64,000 nucleotides of DNA from Mycolicibacter longobardus (GTDB taxonomy: Bacteria; Actinomycetota; Actinomycetes; Mycobacteriales; Mycobacteriaceae): contig NZ_LQPG01000055.1 in the NCBI RefSeq assembly GCF_002102265.1, positions 89,422 through 153,421 of the forward strand, in the 5' to 3' direction. The notes beneath the pieces were generated by a model, which made no database searches, was not told the DNA's origin, and saw only the letters and a program-made list of their open reading frames with translations. The position numbers and the translations under genes are program-made. The first letter of the stretch is position 1. Each line of letters opens with the position of its first letter. Positions 33,887 through 44,833 of this stretch are shown piece after piece.

Positions 33887-34017
33887 GACGGCAACCAAAT
33901 GGTGCGCCAAATCGGTGGCAAGTCCTCGGCGGCATGGCTACGGTCGTCATCAAGAGGTCCGGTGGACCATCGAGCTGTAGCACCACGTGGTCGAGACGAC
34001 AGAAAAGAGTGTCGAGC

Positions 34018-34728
34018 ATGGCAAATCAATTCGTGGAAACCAGCCGCACGCAGGCCGACGCCGACGAGAGCCCCGATCAGTCGGGAGCGGAGATCGTCGT
34101 CAAGGGCCGCAACGTCGAGATACCAGACCACTTCCGGGTTTACGTCGCGCAGAAGCTGGCGCGCCTGGAGCGGCTGGACCGCTCCATCCGCCTGTTCGAC
34201 GTCGAACTCAAGCATGCGAACAATCGCCGCCAGCGAAAGTCCTGCCAGCAGATCGACATCACCGTGCACGGCCGCGGGCCGGTAGTTCGCGGCGAGGCCC
34301 GCGCCGACAGTTTCTACGCCGCGTTCGAGGCCGCCGTCGACCGCCTGGAGGGCCGGCTGCGCCGCGGCAAGGACCGCCGCAACGTCTCCTACGGCGACAA
34401 GACTCCGCTGTCGCTGGCCGAGGCGACCGGGGCCACCACCACCCTGGACCCGGACGCCCTCGCCGCGGCGTTCAACCGGGACGGCACCGCCGAACCCGAC
34501 CACCGCGACGGTGCCGGGCACGGCGAAGGTGCCGGCGCGGCCCATGAGCCGGGCCGGGTCGTGCGGACCAAGGAGCACGCCGCCACGCCGATGTCCGTCG
34601 ACGACGCGCTGTATGAGATGGAGCTGGTCGGTCACGACTTCTTCCTGTTCAAGGACAAGGAGACCGATCAACCGTCGGTGGTCTACCGCCGGCACGCGTA
34701 CGACTACGGCCTGATCCGTTTGGTCTGA
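34018..34728 (+). CDS. hpf: Ribosome hibernation promoting factor, long form
   Basis: A 236-residue long HPF. The N-terminal domain (VVKGRNVEIPDHFRVYVAQKLARLERLDRSI) binds at the decoding centre of the 30S subunit; a Gly/His/Asp-rich linker (residues about 150-180) joins it to the dimerisation domain ending DDALYEMELVGHDFFLFKDKETDQPSVVYRRHAYDYGLIRL. Together these drive 100S dimer formation in stationary phase. ATG at 34018 is chosen; the frame is open upstream but lacks homology. The ribosome site is weak. Precedes secA1 as in M. tuberculosis. Confidence 0.93.
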   Translation: MANQFVETSRTQADADESPDQSGAEIVVKGRNVEIPDHFRVYVAQKLARLERLDRSIRLFDVELKHANNRRQRKSCQQIDITVHGRGPVVRGEARADSFYAAFEAAVDRLEGRLRRGKDRRNVSYGDKTPLSLAEATGATTTLDPDALAAAFNRDGTAEPDHRDGAGHGEGAGAAHEPGRVVRTKEHAATPMSVDDALYEMELVGHDFFLFKDKETDQPSVVYRRHAYDYGLIRLV

Positions 34729-34857
34729 CGCCGTTCATCCGACCCGGCGGGAACGCCGCCCCGACACCTGCTCTGCCGCCGCATTGCCGCTCGTCGCAAC
34801 GGTGTCACCTACCATGGGTGACGCTCGTAATACCGGAGACTGAGTAGGGGACCAGCC

Positions 34858-37644
<2,787 letters not shown>

Positions 37645-37720
37645 GGCCGGTGACGGCTGGAAGCCCTCAGCCGATGGCGCCGACCCGTCGCGCGTGGCTT
37701 CGCCGCGCTTGCGATCGGCG

Positions 37721-38254
37721 CTAGCCGATGTGCAGCGCGACGATCTGCCAAGTTGTGCCGTCTCCGCCGGCTCCGGGCCTGGAAACCGGCTCGACGCGGC
37801 AGGCCAGCGCATGGGTGCGCCGTCCGCGCCGGTAGGTCCCGAAAACCTCTACCGCGCTGGCCGGTTCACCGGAACCGGCCGGCTGGACGCGCACCCGCTG
37901 GAGCGTCGCGGGCTCGGTCCGGCCCGGCGGCGTCACCGGGCGCACCGACAGCACCGATTCGGCCAGCCCGGCAGCCAGCAGCGGATGTAGGTGCGTCGGC
38001 GGCCGGCGTTGGTCCACGACCTCCAAGACCCGGCGCAGCGCGGCGTCGGCGAACATCGCGGCCGACTGCAGCCGCGGCGGCAGCATGTGGCGCACCGCCG
38101 GGCGCATTCTCGGCGGGTGCGCGCGGCGAGGCCGGGCCGATCGCGCCGATGCCCGCTGCGCGGGCCGGTACGGCAGTGCGGCGCGGGCAGGTGGTTCGTA
38201 GTCGACCACCGGTGCGACGGTCGGGCTCAGCGCAGGTGCGGGGTCGGTCGTCAC
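37721..38254 (-). CDS. Rv3235-type Ala/Arg/Pro-rich protein (DUF6459-like)
   Basis: A 177-residue protein. The first 60 residues are Pro/Ala/Arg-rich and probably disordered. A compact C-terminal domain follows, with MFADAALRRVLEVVDQRRPPTHLHPLLAAGLAESVL and VEVFGTYRRGRRTHALACRVE, characteristic of the Rv3235 family of unknown function; related domains occur near secA in many actinobacteria. GTG at 38254 has a GGAGAG ribosome site 5 bases upstream and is preferred over the longer open frame. It is transcribed toward secA1. Confidence 0.78.
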   Translation of the reverse strand: MTTDPAPALSPTVAPVVDYEPPARAALPYRPAQRASARSARPRRAHPPRMRPAVRHMLPPRLQSAAMFADAALRRVLEVVDQRRPPTHLHPLLAAGLAESVLSVRPVTPPGRTEPATLQRVRVQPAGSGEPASAVEVFGTYRRGRRTHALACRVEPVSRPGAGGDGTTWQIVALHIG

Positions 38255-38454
38255 GGCAGCTCTCCAAAGTCGATCCGGCGGATGGGCCTGCTGGAGAGTG
38301 GCAGGACGTGCCCGGCGATCATCGCACAATCGCCGCCGGTGCGTATCCGCGTGCGCAGCGCTGCAGCGGCGGGCTACCGTGAGCGGCAGTGTTTTTCTGC
38401 GATCTCCGGGTGCGGCGCCCGGCCGGATCGAGTCAGCAGGGAGGAGGGGCCGCG

Positions 38455-39849
38455 ATGGTGAACCGGCTGTCGGCGTCGGATGCCTCGTTCTACCGGCTGG
38501 AGAACACGACCACGCCGATGTACGCGCAGTCGCTGTACATCCTGCGCAAGCCGCGCAACGGACTGAGCTACGAGAAGCTGCTGGAAACCGTCGAGCAACG
38601 GCTGCCGCAGATCCCGCGGTACCGGCAGAAGATCCGCGAAGTCACGATGAACCTGGCCAGCCCGGTCTGGGTGGACGACCACGAGTTCGACATCACCTAC
38701 CACGTGCGCCATCTCGCGGTGCCCTCGCCCGGCAGCAACCGGCAGTTGCACGAGCTGGTCGCGCGCCTGGGTCAACAACCGCTGGACCGATCCCGGCCGC
38801 TGTGGGCGATGTATCTGATCGAAGGGTTGGCCGACAATCGGATCGCCCTCTACCTCAAGTCGCACCTGACGCTGGTCAACGGAATGGCGGCGCCGGCCCT
38901 GGGGCACGTCCTGGTGGACCGGACGCAGCGCCCGCCGCCGTTCGATGAAGACATCTGGGTGCCGCGGCACGAGCCCGGTTCGGTGGAACTGGTGCTCGGT
39001 GCGGTGGGGGACTGGGTGGCAGCCCCGCGCGCCCAGCTGCGTGCGGTGGGGTCCACGGTGGGCAGCCCGCTGGGCTGGGCGAGCCGCAAGGCCTTCGACG
39101 CCGCACGGACCATCACGCGCGGCGCGGCGCCGCGCAGTCCGCTCAATACCCAGGTGTCGCAGAACCGCCTCTTCACCGTGGCGCAGGGCGAGCTGGAGGA
39201 CTATCGCACGGTGCGGGCCCGCTACGACTGTGCCATCAACGACGTGGTGCTCGCCGTGATCACCGGCGCGCTGCGCAACTGGCTGCTGTCGCGCGGCGAA
39301 CCGGTGCCCTCGACGCGCACCGTGCGGGCCCTGGCGCCGTTGTCGGTGTACCCGGACCACGAATTCGACTCGGCGGGCCAACCCATCGGTTCCGTCACAC
39401 CGTTTCTGGTGGACCTCCCTGTGGGAGAACCCAATCCCGTGGTCCGGCTCTCCCAGATCGCCTACGCCACCGAGTCGCATCCCACGTCGACCGGCCTGGT
39501 GGACGCCCGCACCATCTTGACCGTGGCGGGCTTTGCCCCGCCGACTCTGCACGCGATGGGCGTTCGGGTTGCGACCGCTTTCGCCGGGTTCTCCGGGCGG
39601 GTGTTCAACCTGTTGATCACCAATGCGCCCGGTGCGCAGCGCCAGCTCTACGTCTGCGGCGCGAAACTGCTCGAGAGTTACAGCGTGCCTCCGCTGCTGC
39701 CCAACAAGGCATTGACCATCGGGGTGACGTCCTACAACGGCAAGCTGTATTTCGGGGTCAACGCCGACCGCAAGGCGATGAGTGATGTAGGCATGGTCTC
39801 GGCGCTGTTGGACGAGGCGCTCGCCGAACTGTTGGAGGCGGCCAAGTGA
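38455..39849 (+). CDS. WS/DGAT-family protein with degenerate catalytic motif (Tgs3-like locus)
   Basis: A 464-residue member of the wax synthase/diacylglycerol acyltransferase family, next to ppk2 where M. tuberculosis carries the split Rv3234c/Rv3233c (tgs3). N-terminal ASDASFYRLENTTTPM and late YNGKLYFGVNAD and PLLPNKALTIGVTSY fit the family. But the active-site HHxxxDG, present in tgs1 here, reads HLTLVNG (residues 137-143): the second, catalytic His is Leu and the Asp is Asn. Transferase activity is therefore doubtful. ATG at 38455 has GGGAGGAGG upstream. Overlaps ppk2 by 4 bases. Confidence 0.85.
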   Translation: MVNRLSASDASFYRLENTTTPMYAQSLYILRKPRNGLSYEKLLETVEQRLPQIPRYRQKIREVTMNLASPVWVDDHEFDITYHVRHLAVPSPGSNRQLHELVARLGQQPLDRSRPLWAMYLIEGLADNRIALYLKSHLTLVNGMAAPALGHVLVDRTQRPPPFDEDIWVPRHEPGSVELVLGAVGDWVAAPRAQLRAVGSTVGSPLGWASRKAFDAARTITRGAAPRSPLNTQVSQNRLFTVAQGELEDYRTVRARYDCAINDVVLAVITGALRNWLLSRGEPVPSTRTVRALAPLSVYPDHEFDSAGQPIGSVTPFLVDLPVGEPNPVVRLSQIAYATESHPTSTGLVDARTILTVAGFAPPTLHAMGVRVATAFAGFSGRVFNLLITNAPGAQRQLYVCGAKLLESYSVPPLLPNKALTIGVTSYNGKLYFGVNADRKAMSDVGMVSALLDEALAELLEAAK

Positions 39850-40673
39850 GTGACGAATTCGCAGCTGTCGACCAGCGGCTCGCCGACGATGTGTACGAGC
39901 GGGAATTGCTCCGGCTGCAAAGCGAATTCGTCAAGCTCCAGGAATGGGTCCGCCAAACCGGCGCCCGCATAGTGGTGATCTTCGAGGGACGCGATGCCGC
40001 CGGCAAGGGCGGCGTGATCAAGCGCATCACCGAATACCTCAGCCCGCGCGTGGTGCGGATCGCGGCTCTTCCGGCCCCCACCGAACGCGAACGCGGGCAG
40101 TGGTACTTCCAGCGTTACGTCGCGCACCTGCCGGCGCGCGGTGAGATCACGCTGTTCGACCGGTCCTGGTACAACCGTGCCGGGGTGGAGAAGGTGATGG
40201 GATTCTGTACGCCCGAAGAGCATTCGGAGTTCCTGCGGCAGGCCCCGGTCTTCGAGCAGCTGCTGATCGACGACGGAATTCTGCTGCGTAAGTACTGGTT
40301 CTCGGTCTCCCAGGAAGAGCAGCTGCGCCGATTCCGCAAGCGGCGCAACGATCCGCTGCGACAGTGGAAGCTCTCCCCGATGGACCTGCAGGCGCTGCAC
40401 CGCTGGGACGACTACTCCCGGGCCCGTGATGAGATGCTGGCTCACACCGATGTGGCCCCAAGCCCTTGGTATCTGGTCGAGTCGGAGATCAAAAAGCACG
40501 CGCGGCTGAACATGATGTCGCATCTGTTGTCGACCATTCCCTACTCCGAGGTGCCGCATGAGCGGGTGGATCTGCCGAAGAAGCCCGTCATGACCGGCGA
40601 TTACCGGCGGCCCGGGCGCGGCAACTTCCACTACGTCGACGACTACGCCGCTGGGCTGCTGGGCGAGGTGTGA
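39846..40673 (+). CDS. ppk2: Polyphosphate kinase 2
   Basis: A 275-residue PPK2-class nucleoside-diphosphate kinase that uses inorganic polyphosphate to phosphorylate nucleotides (GDP to GTP preferred in M. tuberculosis Rv3232c). Walker A is FEGRDAAGKGG near residue 40, Walker B/lid region DRSWYNRAGVE near 100, and the PPK2 signature RWDDYSRARDEML near 180. Start GTG at 39846 overlaps the preceding WS/DGAT gene; the next gene begins 5 bases after its stop. Confidence 0.95.
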   Translation: MSDEFAAVDQRLADDVYERELLRLQSEFVKLQEWVRQTGARIVVIFEGRDAAGKGGVIKRITEYLSPRVVRIAALPAPTERERGQWYFQRYVAHLPARGEITLFDRSWYNRAGVEKVMGFCTPEEHSEFLRQAPVFEQLLIDDGILLRKYWFSVSQEEQLRRFRKRRNDPLRQWKLSPMDLQALHRWDDYSRARDEMLAHTDVAPSPWYLVESEIKKHARLNMMSHLLSTIPYSEVPHERVDLPKKPVMTGDYRRPGRGNFHYVDDYAAGLLGEV

Positions 40674-40677
40674 GCTG

Positions 40678-41199
40678 ATGCGGGTCTACATCCCGGCGAC
40701 CCTGGCCATGCTGGCCCAACTGGTCGCCGACGGTTCGCTGCGGGCGGTCAGCGGGACTGCCTTCGCGGTGACGCCGGCGTTGCGGGAGTCCTACGCGCAC
40801 GGCGACGACGACGAACTGGCCGAAGTCGCGCTCGGCGAGGCGGCGCTGGCGTCGCTGCGGTTACTCGGCGCCGCCGATACGGCTGCGGGCGATGAGGCAC
40901 TGCCCACCCGGCGGGCGGTGCTGGTCGCCGACATCGCCGATGGAGCCGATGGGCCCACGGCCCGCCCCGATCTGGACGCTGCCGTGGTCCGGCTGGTCGG
41001 CCCGGTCGAGCTCTCCGATGTGGTCGCGGCGTATGTGGACAATGCGGCGGCCGAGCCGGCGGTGCTCGCGGCGATAGCGGTGATCGACGACGCCGACCTC
41101 GGCGACGAGGACGCCGAGCTGACCGTCGGCGACGCCCAGGACCACGACTTGGCCTGGTACGCCACCCAGGAGCTGCCGTTCCTGCTCGACCTGCTCTGA
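40678..41199 (+). CDS. Rv3231c-like protein (DUF6912)
   Basis: A 173-residue acidic protein starting MRVYIPATLAMLAQL and ending DLAWYATQELPFLLDLL, as does Rv3231c and the actinobacterial DUF6912 family of unknown function. It is Ala/Asp-rich with no signal peptide or catalytic motif. It follows ppk2 by 4 bases and is probably in the same operon; the order WS/DGAT-ppk2-this-reductase-desA3 is conserved with M. tuberculosis. Confidence 0.85.
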   Translation: MRVYIPATLAMLAQLVADGSLRAVSGTAFAVTPALRESYAHGDDDELAEVALGEAALASLRLLGAADTAAGDEALPTRRAVLVADIADGADGPTARPDLDAAVVRLVGPVELSDVVAAYVDNAAAEPAVLAAIAVIDDADLGDEDAELTVGDAQDHDLAWYATQELPFLLDLL

Positions 41200-41214
41200 T
41201 GTCGGCTTGGCTAA

Positions 41215-41230
41215 GTTACGCTACCGTAGG
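41215..41230. promoter_or_regulatory. Candidate operator upstream of the stearoyl-CoA desaturase reductase gene
   Basis: The 16-mer GTTACGCTACCGTAGG lies 37 bases upstream of the reductase start. It matches GTTACGATAGCGTAGG in front of desA3 (42445-42460) at 14 of 16 positions, suggesting one regulator for both genes. Confidence 0.5.
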
Positions 41231-41266
41231 TTTATCGACCTCCGGTCAGCGAGCAGGGAAGTTTTC

Positions 41267-42412
41267 GTGAGCAAGAAGCATTCGGCGATCACCGCGCACA
41301 TCGGCGACACCAGGCGCCCCACCGTGTCCGGCGCCGACCGGCACCGCGGCTGGAACGCATTGCGCCGCATCGCCACGCAGATCACCACGCCGCTGCTGCC
41401 GGATGACTATCTGCGGCTGGCCAACCCGCTGTGGTCGGCCCGTGAGCTGCGTGGCCGGGTGGTGGAGGTGCGCCGCGAGACCGCGGATTCGGCGACGCTG
41501 GTGATCAAGCCCGGCTGGGGTTTTCAGTTCGACTATCGGGCCGGCCAGTACATCGGCATCGGTCTGCTGGTCGACGGGCGCTGGCGCTGGCGGTCCTATT
41601 CGCTGACCTCCCCGCCGGTGAGCGGGGCCCGCACCATCGCCATCACCGTCAAGGCGATGCCGGAGGGCTTTCTGTCCAGTCACCTGGTGGACGGCGTCGC
41701 CCCGGGCACCGTCGTGCGGCTGGCCGCACCGCAGGGTGAGTTCGTGCTTCCGGACCCGCCGCCGGCCGCGGTGCTGTTCCTGACCGCCGGATCCGGGATC
41801 ACCCCGATCATGTCGATGCTGCGGACCCTGGCGCGCCGCGACGCCATCACCGACGTCGTCCATCTGCACTCGGCGCCCACCGCCGCCGACACGTTGTTCG
41901 CCGATGAACTCGCGGCTCTGGCGCGGGACCATCCTGGTTACCGGCTGCTGTTGCGTACCACCCGGGACTCGGGCCGGCTGGAGCTGCGCGGGCCGGAGAC
42001 CCTGGACCGCGAGGTGCCCGACTGGCGTTCCCGGCAGGCCTGGGCCTGCGGACCGGCGGCGTTGTTGGGCGACGCCGAGCGGCTCTGGGCGGCCGCCGGG
42101 ATCGCCGACCAACTGCATATCGAGAGATTCACCCTGGCGCGCACCGCGACAGCCGAGGGCGGCGGCACGGTCACCTTCGCGACCAGCGGCAAGAGTGTCG
42201 TCGCGGACGCGGCGACGACACTGCTGGAGGCCGGCGAGGGGGCCGGGGTTCCGATGCCGTTCGGTTGCCGGATGGGCATCTGCCAGTCCTGCGTGGTGAC
42301 TCTGGTGGCCGGACAGGTCCGCGATCTGCGCAACGGCGCCGAGCATGAGCCGGGCAGCCGGATCCAGACCTGTGTCAGCACAGCGGCCGGCGATTGCGAA
42401 TTGGACGTCTGA
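41267..42412 (+). CDS. Desaturase electron-transfer oxidoreductase (Rv3230c-like)
   Basis: A 381-residue FAD/NADPH/2Fe-2S reductase that feeds electrons to the membrane stearoyl-CoA desaturase DesA3. FAD site: WRWRSYSLTSPP; NAD(P) site: LFLTAGSGITPIMSMLRTL and ACGPAALL; C-terminal plant-type ferredoxin cluster: PFGCRMGICQSCVVTL with a later TCVST Cys. GTG at 41267 gives the same length as Rv3230c (380). desA3 follows after 81 bases with its own candidate operator, so there is probably an internal promoter. Confidence 0.93.
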   Translation: MSKKHSAITAHIGDTRRPTVSGADRHRGWNALRRIATQITTPLLPDDYLRLANPLWSARELRGRVVEVRRETADSATLVIKPGWGFQFDYRAGQYIGIGLLVDGRWRWRSYSLTSPPVSGARTIAITVKAMPEGFLSSHLVDGVAPGTVVRLAAPQGEFVLPDPPPAAVLFLTAGSGITPIMSMLRTLARRDAITDVVHLHSAPTAADTLFADELAALARDHPGYRLLLRTTRDSGRLELRGPETLDREVPDWRSRQAWACGPAALLGDAERLWAAAGIADQLHIERFTLARTATAEGGGTVTFATSGKSVVADAATTLLEAGEGAGVPMPFGCRMGICQSCVVTLVAGQVRDLRNGAEHEPGSRIQTCVSTAAGDCELDV

Positions 42413-42425
42413 CGATTACCCGCTG

Positions 42426-42460
42426 GTAACCTACGGAGACGTAGGTTACGATAGCGTAGG
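42426..42460. promoter_or_regulatory. Candidate operator upstream of desA3
   Basis: A perfect palindrome with 10-base arms GTAACCTACG (42426-42435) and CGTAGGTTAC (42440-42449), overlapped by the 16-mer GTTACGATAGCGTAGG at 42445-42460 that recurs upstream of the partner reductase gene. Such paired half-sites suggest a TetR-type regulator of fatty-acid desaturation. No cognate regulator is encoded next to it. Confidence 0.55.
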
Positions 42461-42493
42461 TCAAGACGGCAGCACTTCCCGAAAGGCGGTCCG

Positions 42494-43753
42494 ATGGCGG
42501 TAACCGACGTCGAGGTGTTCGCGCACCTCAGCGACGCCGACGTGGAGAACCTCGCCGCCGAGCTGGATGCCATCCGCCGTGACGTCGAGGCCTCCCGCGG
42601 GGAGCGCGACGCCCGCTACATCCACCGCACCATCGCCGCCCAGCGCGCGCTCGAGGTGACCGGCCGGGTGCTGCTGACGGCGGGTTCTCGCCGCTGGGCG
42701 CGCTGGGCCGGCGCGGCCACCCTGGGGGTGGCCAAGATCGTCGAGAACATGGAGATCGGCCACAACGTCATGCACGGCCAGTGGGACTGGATGAACGACC
42801 CGGAGATCCACTCCACCGGCTGGGAGTGGGACATGGCCGGGTTCTCCAAGCACTGGCGCTTCACCCACAACTTCGCCCACCACAAGTACACCAACATCCT
42901 CGGGATGGACGACGATGTGGGCTACGGCCTGCTGCGGGTCACCCGCGACACCCCCTGGAAACGCTTCAACCTGTTCAACCTGCTGTACAACACCATTCTG
43001 GCGATCGGGTTCGAGTGGGGAGTCGCGTTGCAGCACTTGGAGGTCGGCAAGATCTTCAAGGGCCGCAGCGACCGTGCGGCAACCCTGGTGCGGCTGCGGG
43101 AGTTCGCCGGCAAGGCCGGTCGGCAGGTGTTCAAGGACTACATCGCGTTCCCGGCGCTGACCTCGCTGTCGCCCGGCGCGACCTTCGGTACAACGGTGAA
43201 GGCCAACGCGATCGCCAACGTGATCCGCAACGTGTGGTCCAACGCGATCATCTTCTGCGGTCACTTCCCTGACGGTGCAGAGAAATTCACCAAGACCGAC
43301 ATGGTCGGCGAGTCGCGGGGCCAGTGGTATCTGCGCCAACTGCTGGGCAGTGCCAACATCGACGCGGGACAGCCGATGCGGTTCATGAGCGGCAGCCTGT
43401 CTCATCAGATCGAGCACCATCTGTTCCCGGACCTGCCGAGCAACCGCTACCCCGAGATCGCGGTGCGGGTTCGCCAGGTGTGCGAGAAGTACGACCTGCC
43501 CTACACCTCCGGTCCGTTCCTGGTGCAGTACGCCAAGACCTGGCGCACCATCGCCAAACTGTCGCTGCCGGACCGCTTCCTGCGCGACACCGCCGATGAC
43601 GCCCCGGAGACCCGTAGCGAGAAGATGTTCGCCGACCTGGAGCCCGGATTCTCTCGCATCGATCCGGCAACCGGGCGCCGCCGCGGGCTCAAGACCGCTA
43701 TCGCCGCGGTGCGTGGCTGGCGTCGCGACAAGCGGATCGACCTGGCCGCCTGA
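42494..43753 (+). CDS. desA3: Stearoyl-CoA delta-9 desaturase
   Basis: A 419-residue membrane di-iron fatty-acid desaturase that introduces the delta-9 double bond (oleate synthesis) with the Rv3230c-type reductase. Three His boxes are seen: GHNVMHGQ (HxxxH), HNFAHHKYTN (HxxHH) and HQIEHHLFPD (QxxHH type). Start ATG 42494 with GAAAGG upstream. The M. tuberculosis counterpart is Rv3229c. Probably controlled through the palindrome just upstream. Confidence 0.94.
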   Translation: MAVTDVEVFAHLSDADVENLAAELDAIRRDVEASRGERDARYIHRTIAAQRALEVTGRVLLTAGSRRWARWAGAATLGVAKIVENMEIGHNVMHGQWDWMNDPEIHSTGWEWDMAGFSKHWRFTHNFAHHKYTNILGMDDDVGYGLLRVTRDTPWKRFNLFNLLYNTILAIGFEWGVALQHLEVGKIFKGRSDRAATLVRLREFAGKAGRQVFKDYIAFPALTSLSPGATFGTTVKANAIANVIRNVWSNAIIFCGHFPDGAEKFTKTDMVGESRGQWYLRQLLGSANIDAGQPMRFMSGSLSHQIEHHLFPDLPSNRYPEIAVRVRQVCEKYDLPYTSGPFLVQYAKTWRTIAKLSLPDRFLRDTADDAPETRSEKMFADLEPGFSRIDPATGRRRGLKTAIAAVRGWRRDKRIDLAA

Positions 43754-43770
43754 CCCGAAGTCCCGAGACG

Positions 43771-43812
43771 GAATCTCACGACGCGACACGCGGCTCGTGC
43801 GTCGTGAGATTC
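43771..43812. terminator. Bidirectional hairpin between convergent desA3 and rsgA
   Basis: Perfect 14-base arms at 43771-43784 and 43799-43812 with a 14-base loop, placed between two convergent stops (43753 and 43835). No T-run. The arm contains TCACGACGCGACA, also present (as its reverse complement) in the hairpin at 59251-59298, so this looks like a dispersed intergenic palindrome. Confidence 0.65.
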
Positions 43813-43834
43813 ACCGTCGCGCTGTGGGTACCGG

Positions 43835-44833
43835 CTAACCCTCCCGCAGCACCGTGAGCAGCCGGCGGGCCGCCTCGACACGGCGCTGCGCCGGACCGGT
43901 CAGGGTGTCCAGTGCGCATTCGGGGTCGGCGGGCGGCCCGAGGTGTCCGCACCCGCGCGGGCAGTCGCCGATCGTCTCGGCGAGGTCGGAGAACGCCAGC
44001 AGCACGTCGTCGGGCGCGATGTGGGCCAACCCGAACGACCGGATTCCGGGAGTGTCGATCACCCAGCCGGAGCCGGCCAGCCGCAGTGCCACCGACTGGG
44101 TGGAGGTGTGCCGTCCCCGGCCGATGTCGGTGACCCTTCCCACCGCCCGATCAGCCTGCGGAACAAGACGATTCACCAGGGTGGATTTGCCGACGCCGGA
44201 GTGTCCCAGCAGCACCGTGACCCGCGAGTCCAGCAGTGGAGCGACGGCGTCGAGCGGGTCGTCGCGGCCCGCGGTGACCACCGTGAGATCCAGGTCGGCG
44301 AACTGGTCGGCGAACGGGTCCGGATCGGCGAGGTCCGTCTTGGTCAGGCACAGGATCGGCTGCAGGCCGCCCGCGTAGGCGGCGATCAGCGCCCGCTCGA
44401 CCAAGCCGGTGCGTGGCGGGGGATCGGCGAGTGCCACCACGATCAGCAACTGGTCGGCGTTGGCGACCACCACCCGCTCGGTGGGATCGGTGTCATCGGC
44501 GGTGCGCCGCAACACCGTTCGGCGTGGCCGCCGACGGACGATTCGGGCCAGGCTGTCGGGGCGGCCGGACAGGTCGCCGACGACGTCGACGCGGTCGCCG
44601 ACGACGATGGGGGTGCGGCCCAGCTCGCGGGCACGCATCGCGGTGACCTGGAGATCGGCCGGGCCGTCTGGCCCGTCCGGCCCGTCTAGGACACAACCCC
44701 AGCGGCCACGGTCGACGCTGACCACCATGGCAGCTCGCGCGTCGGCGTGTTCGGGGCGGATCTTGGTGCGCGGCCGGGTTCTCCGGCCGGGGCGGACCTT
44801 GACGTCGGACTCGTCGTAGTCGCCGGGCTTCAA
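43835..44833 (-). CDS. rsgA: Ribosome small-subunit-dependent GTPase A
   Basis: A 332-residue circularly permuted GTPase for late 30S maturation. Order of motifs is the permuted one: LCLTKTDLADP (G4), LLGHSGVGKSTLVNRL (G1), DIGRGRHTST (G2-like) and IDTPGIRSFGL (G3). The N-terminal OB-fold and a C-terminal zinc site (CPRGCGHLGPPADPEC) are present. Its ATG overlaps the aroA stop (ATGA), so aroA-rsgA form an operon, as with Rv3227-Rv3228. Confidence 0.94.
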   Translation of the reverse strand: MKPGDYDESDVKVRPGRRTRPRTKIRPEHADARAAMVVSVDRGRWGCVLDGPDGPDGPADLQVTAMRARELGRTPIVVGDRVDVVGDLSGRPDSLARIVRRRPRRTVLRRTADDTDPTERVVVANADQLLIVVALADPPPRTGLVERALIAAYAGGLQPILCLTKTDLADPDPFADQFADLDLTVVTAGRDDPLDAVAPLLDSRVTVLLGHSGVGKSTLVNRLVPQADRAVGRVTDIGRGRHTSTQSVALRLAGSGWVIDTPGIRSFGLAHIAPDDVLLAFSDLAETIGDCPRGCGHLGPPADPECALDTLTGPAQRRVEAARRLLTVLREG

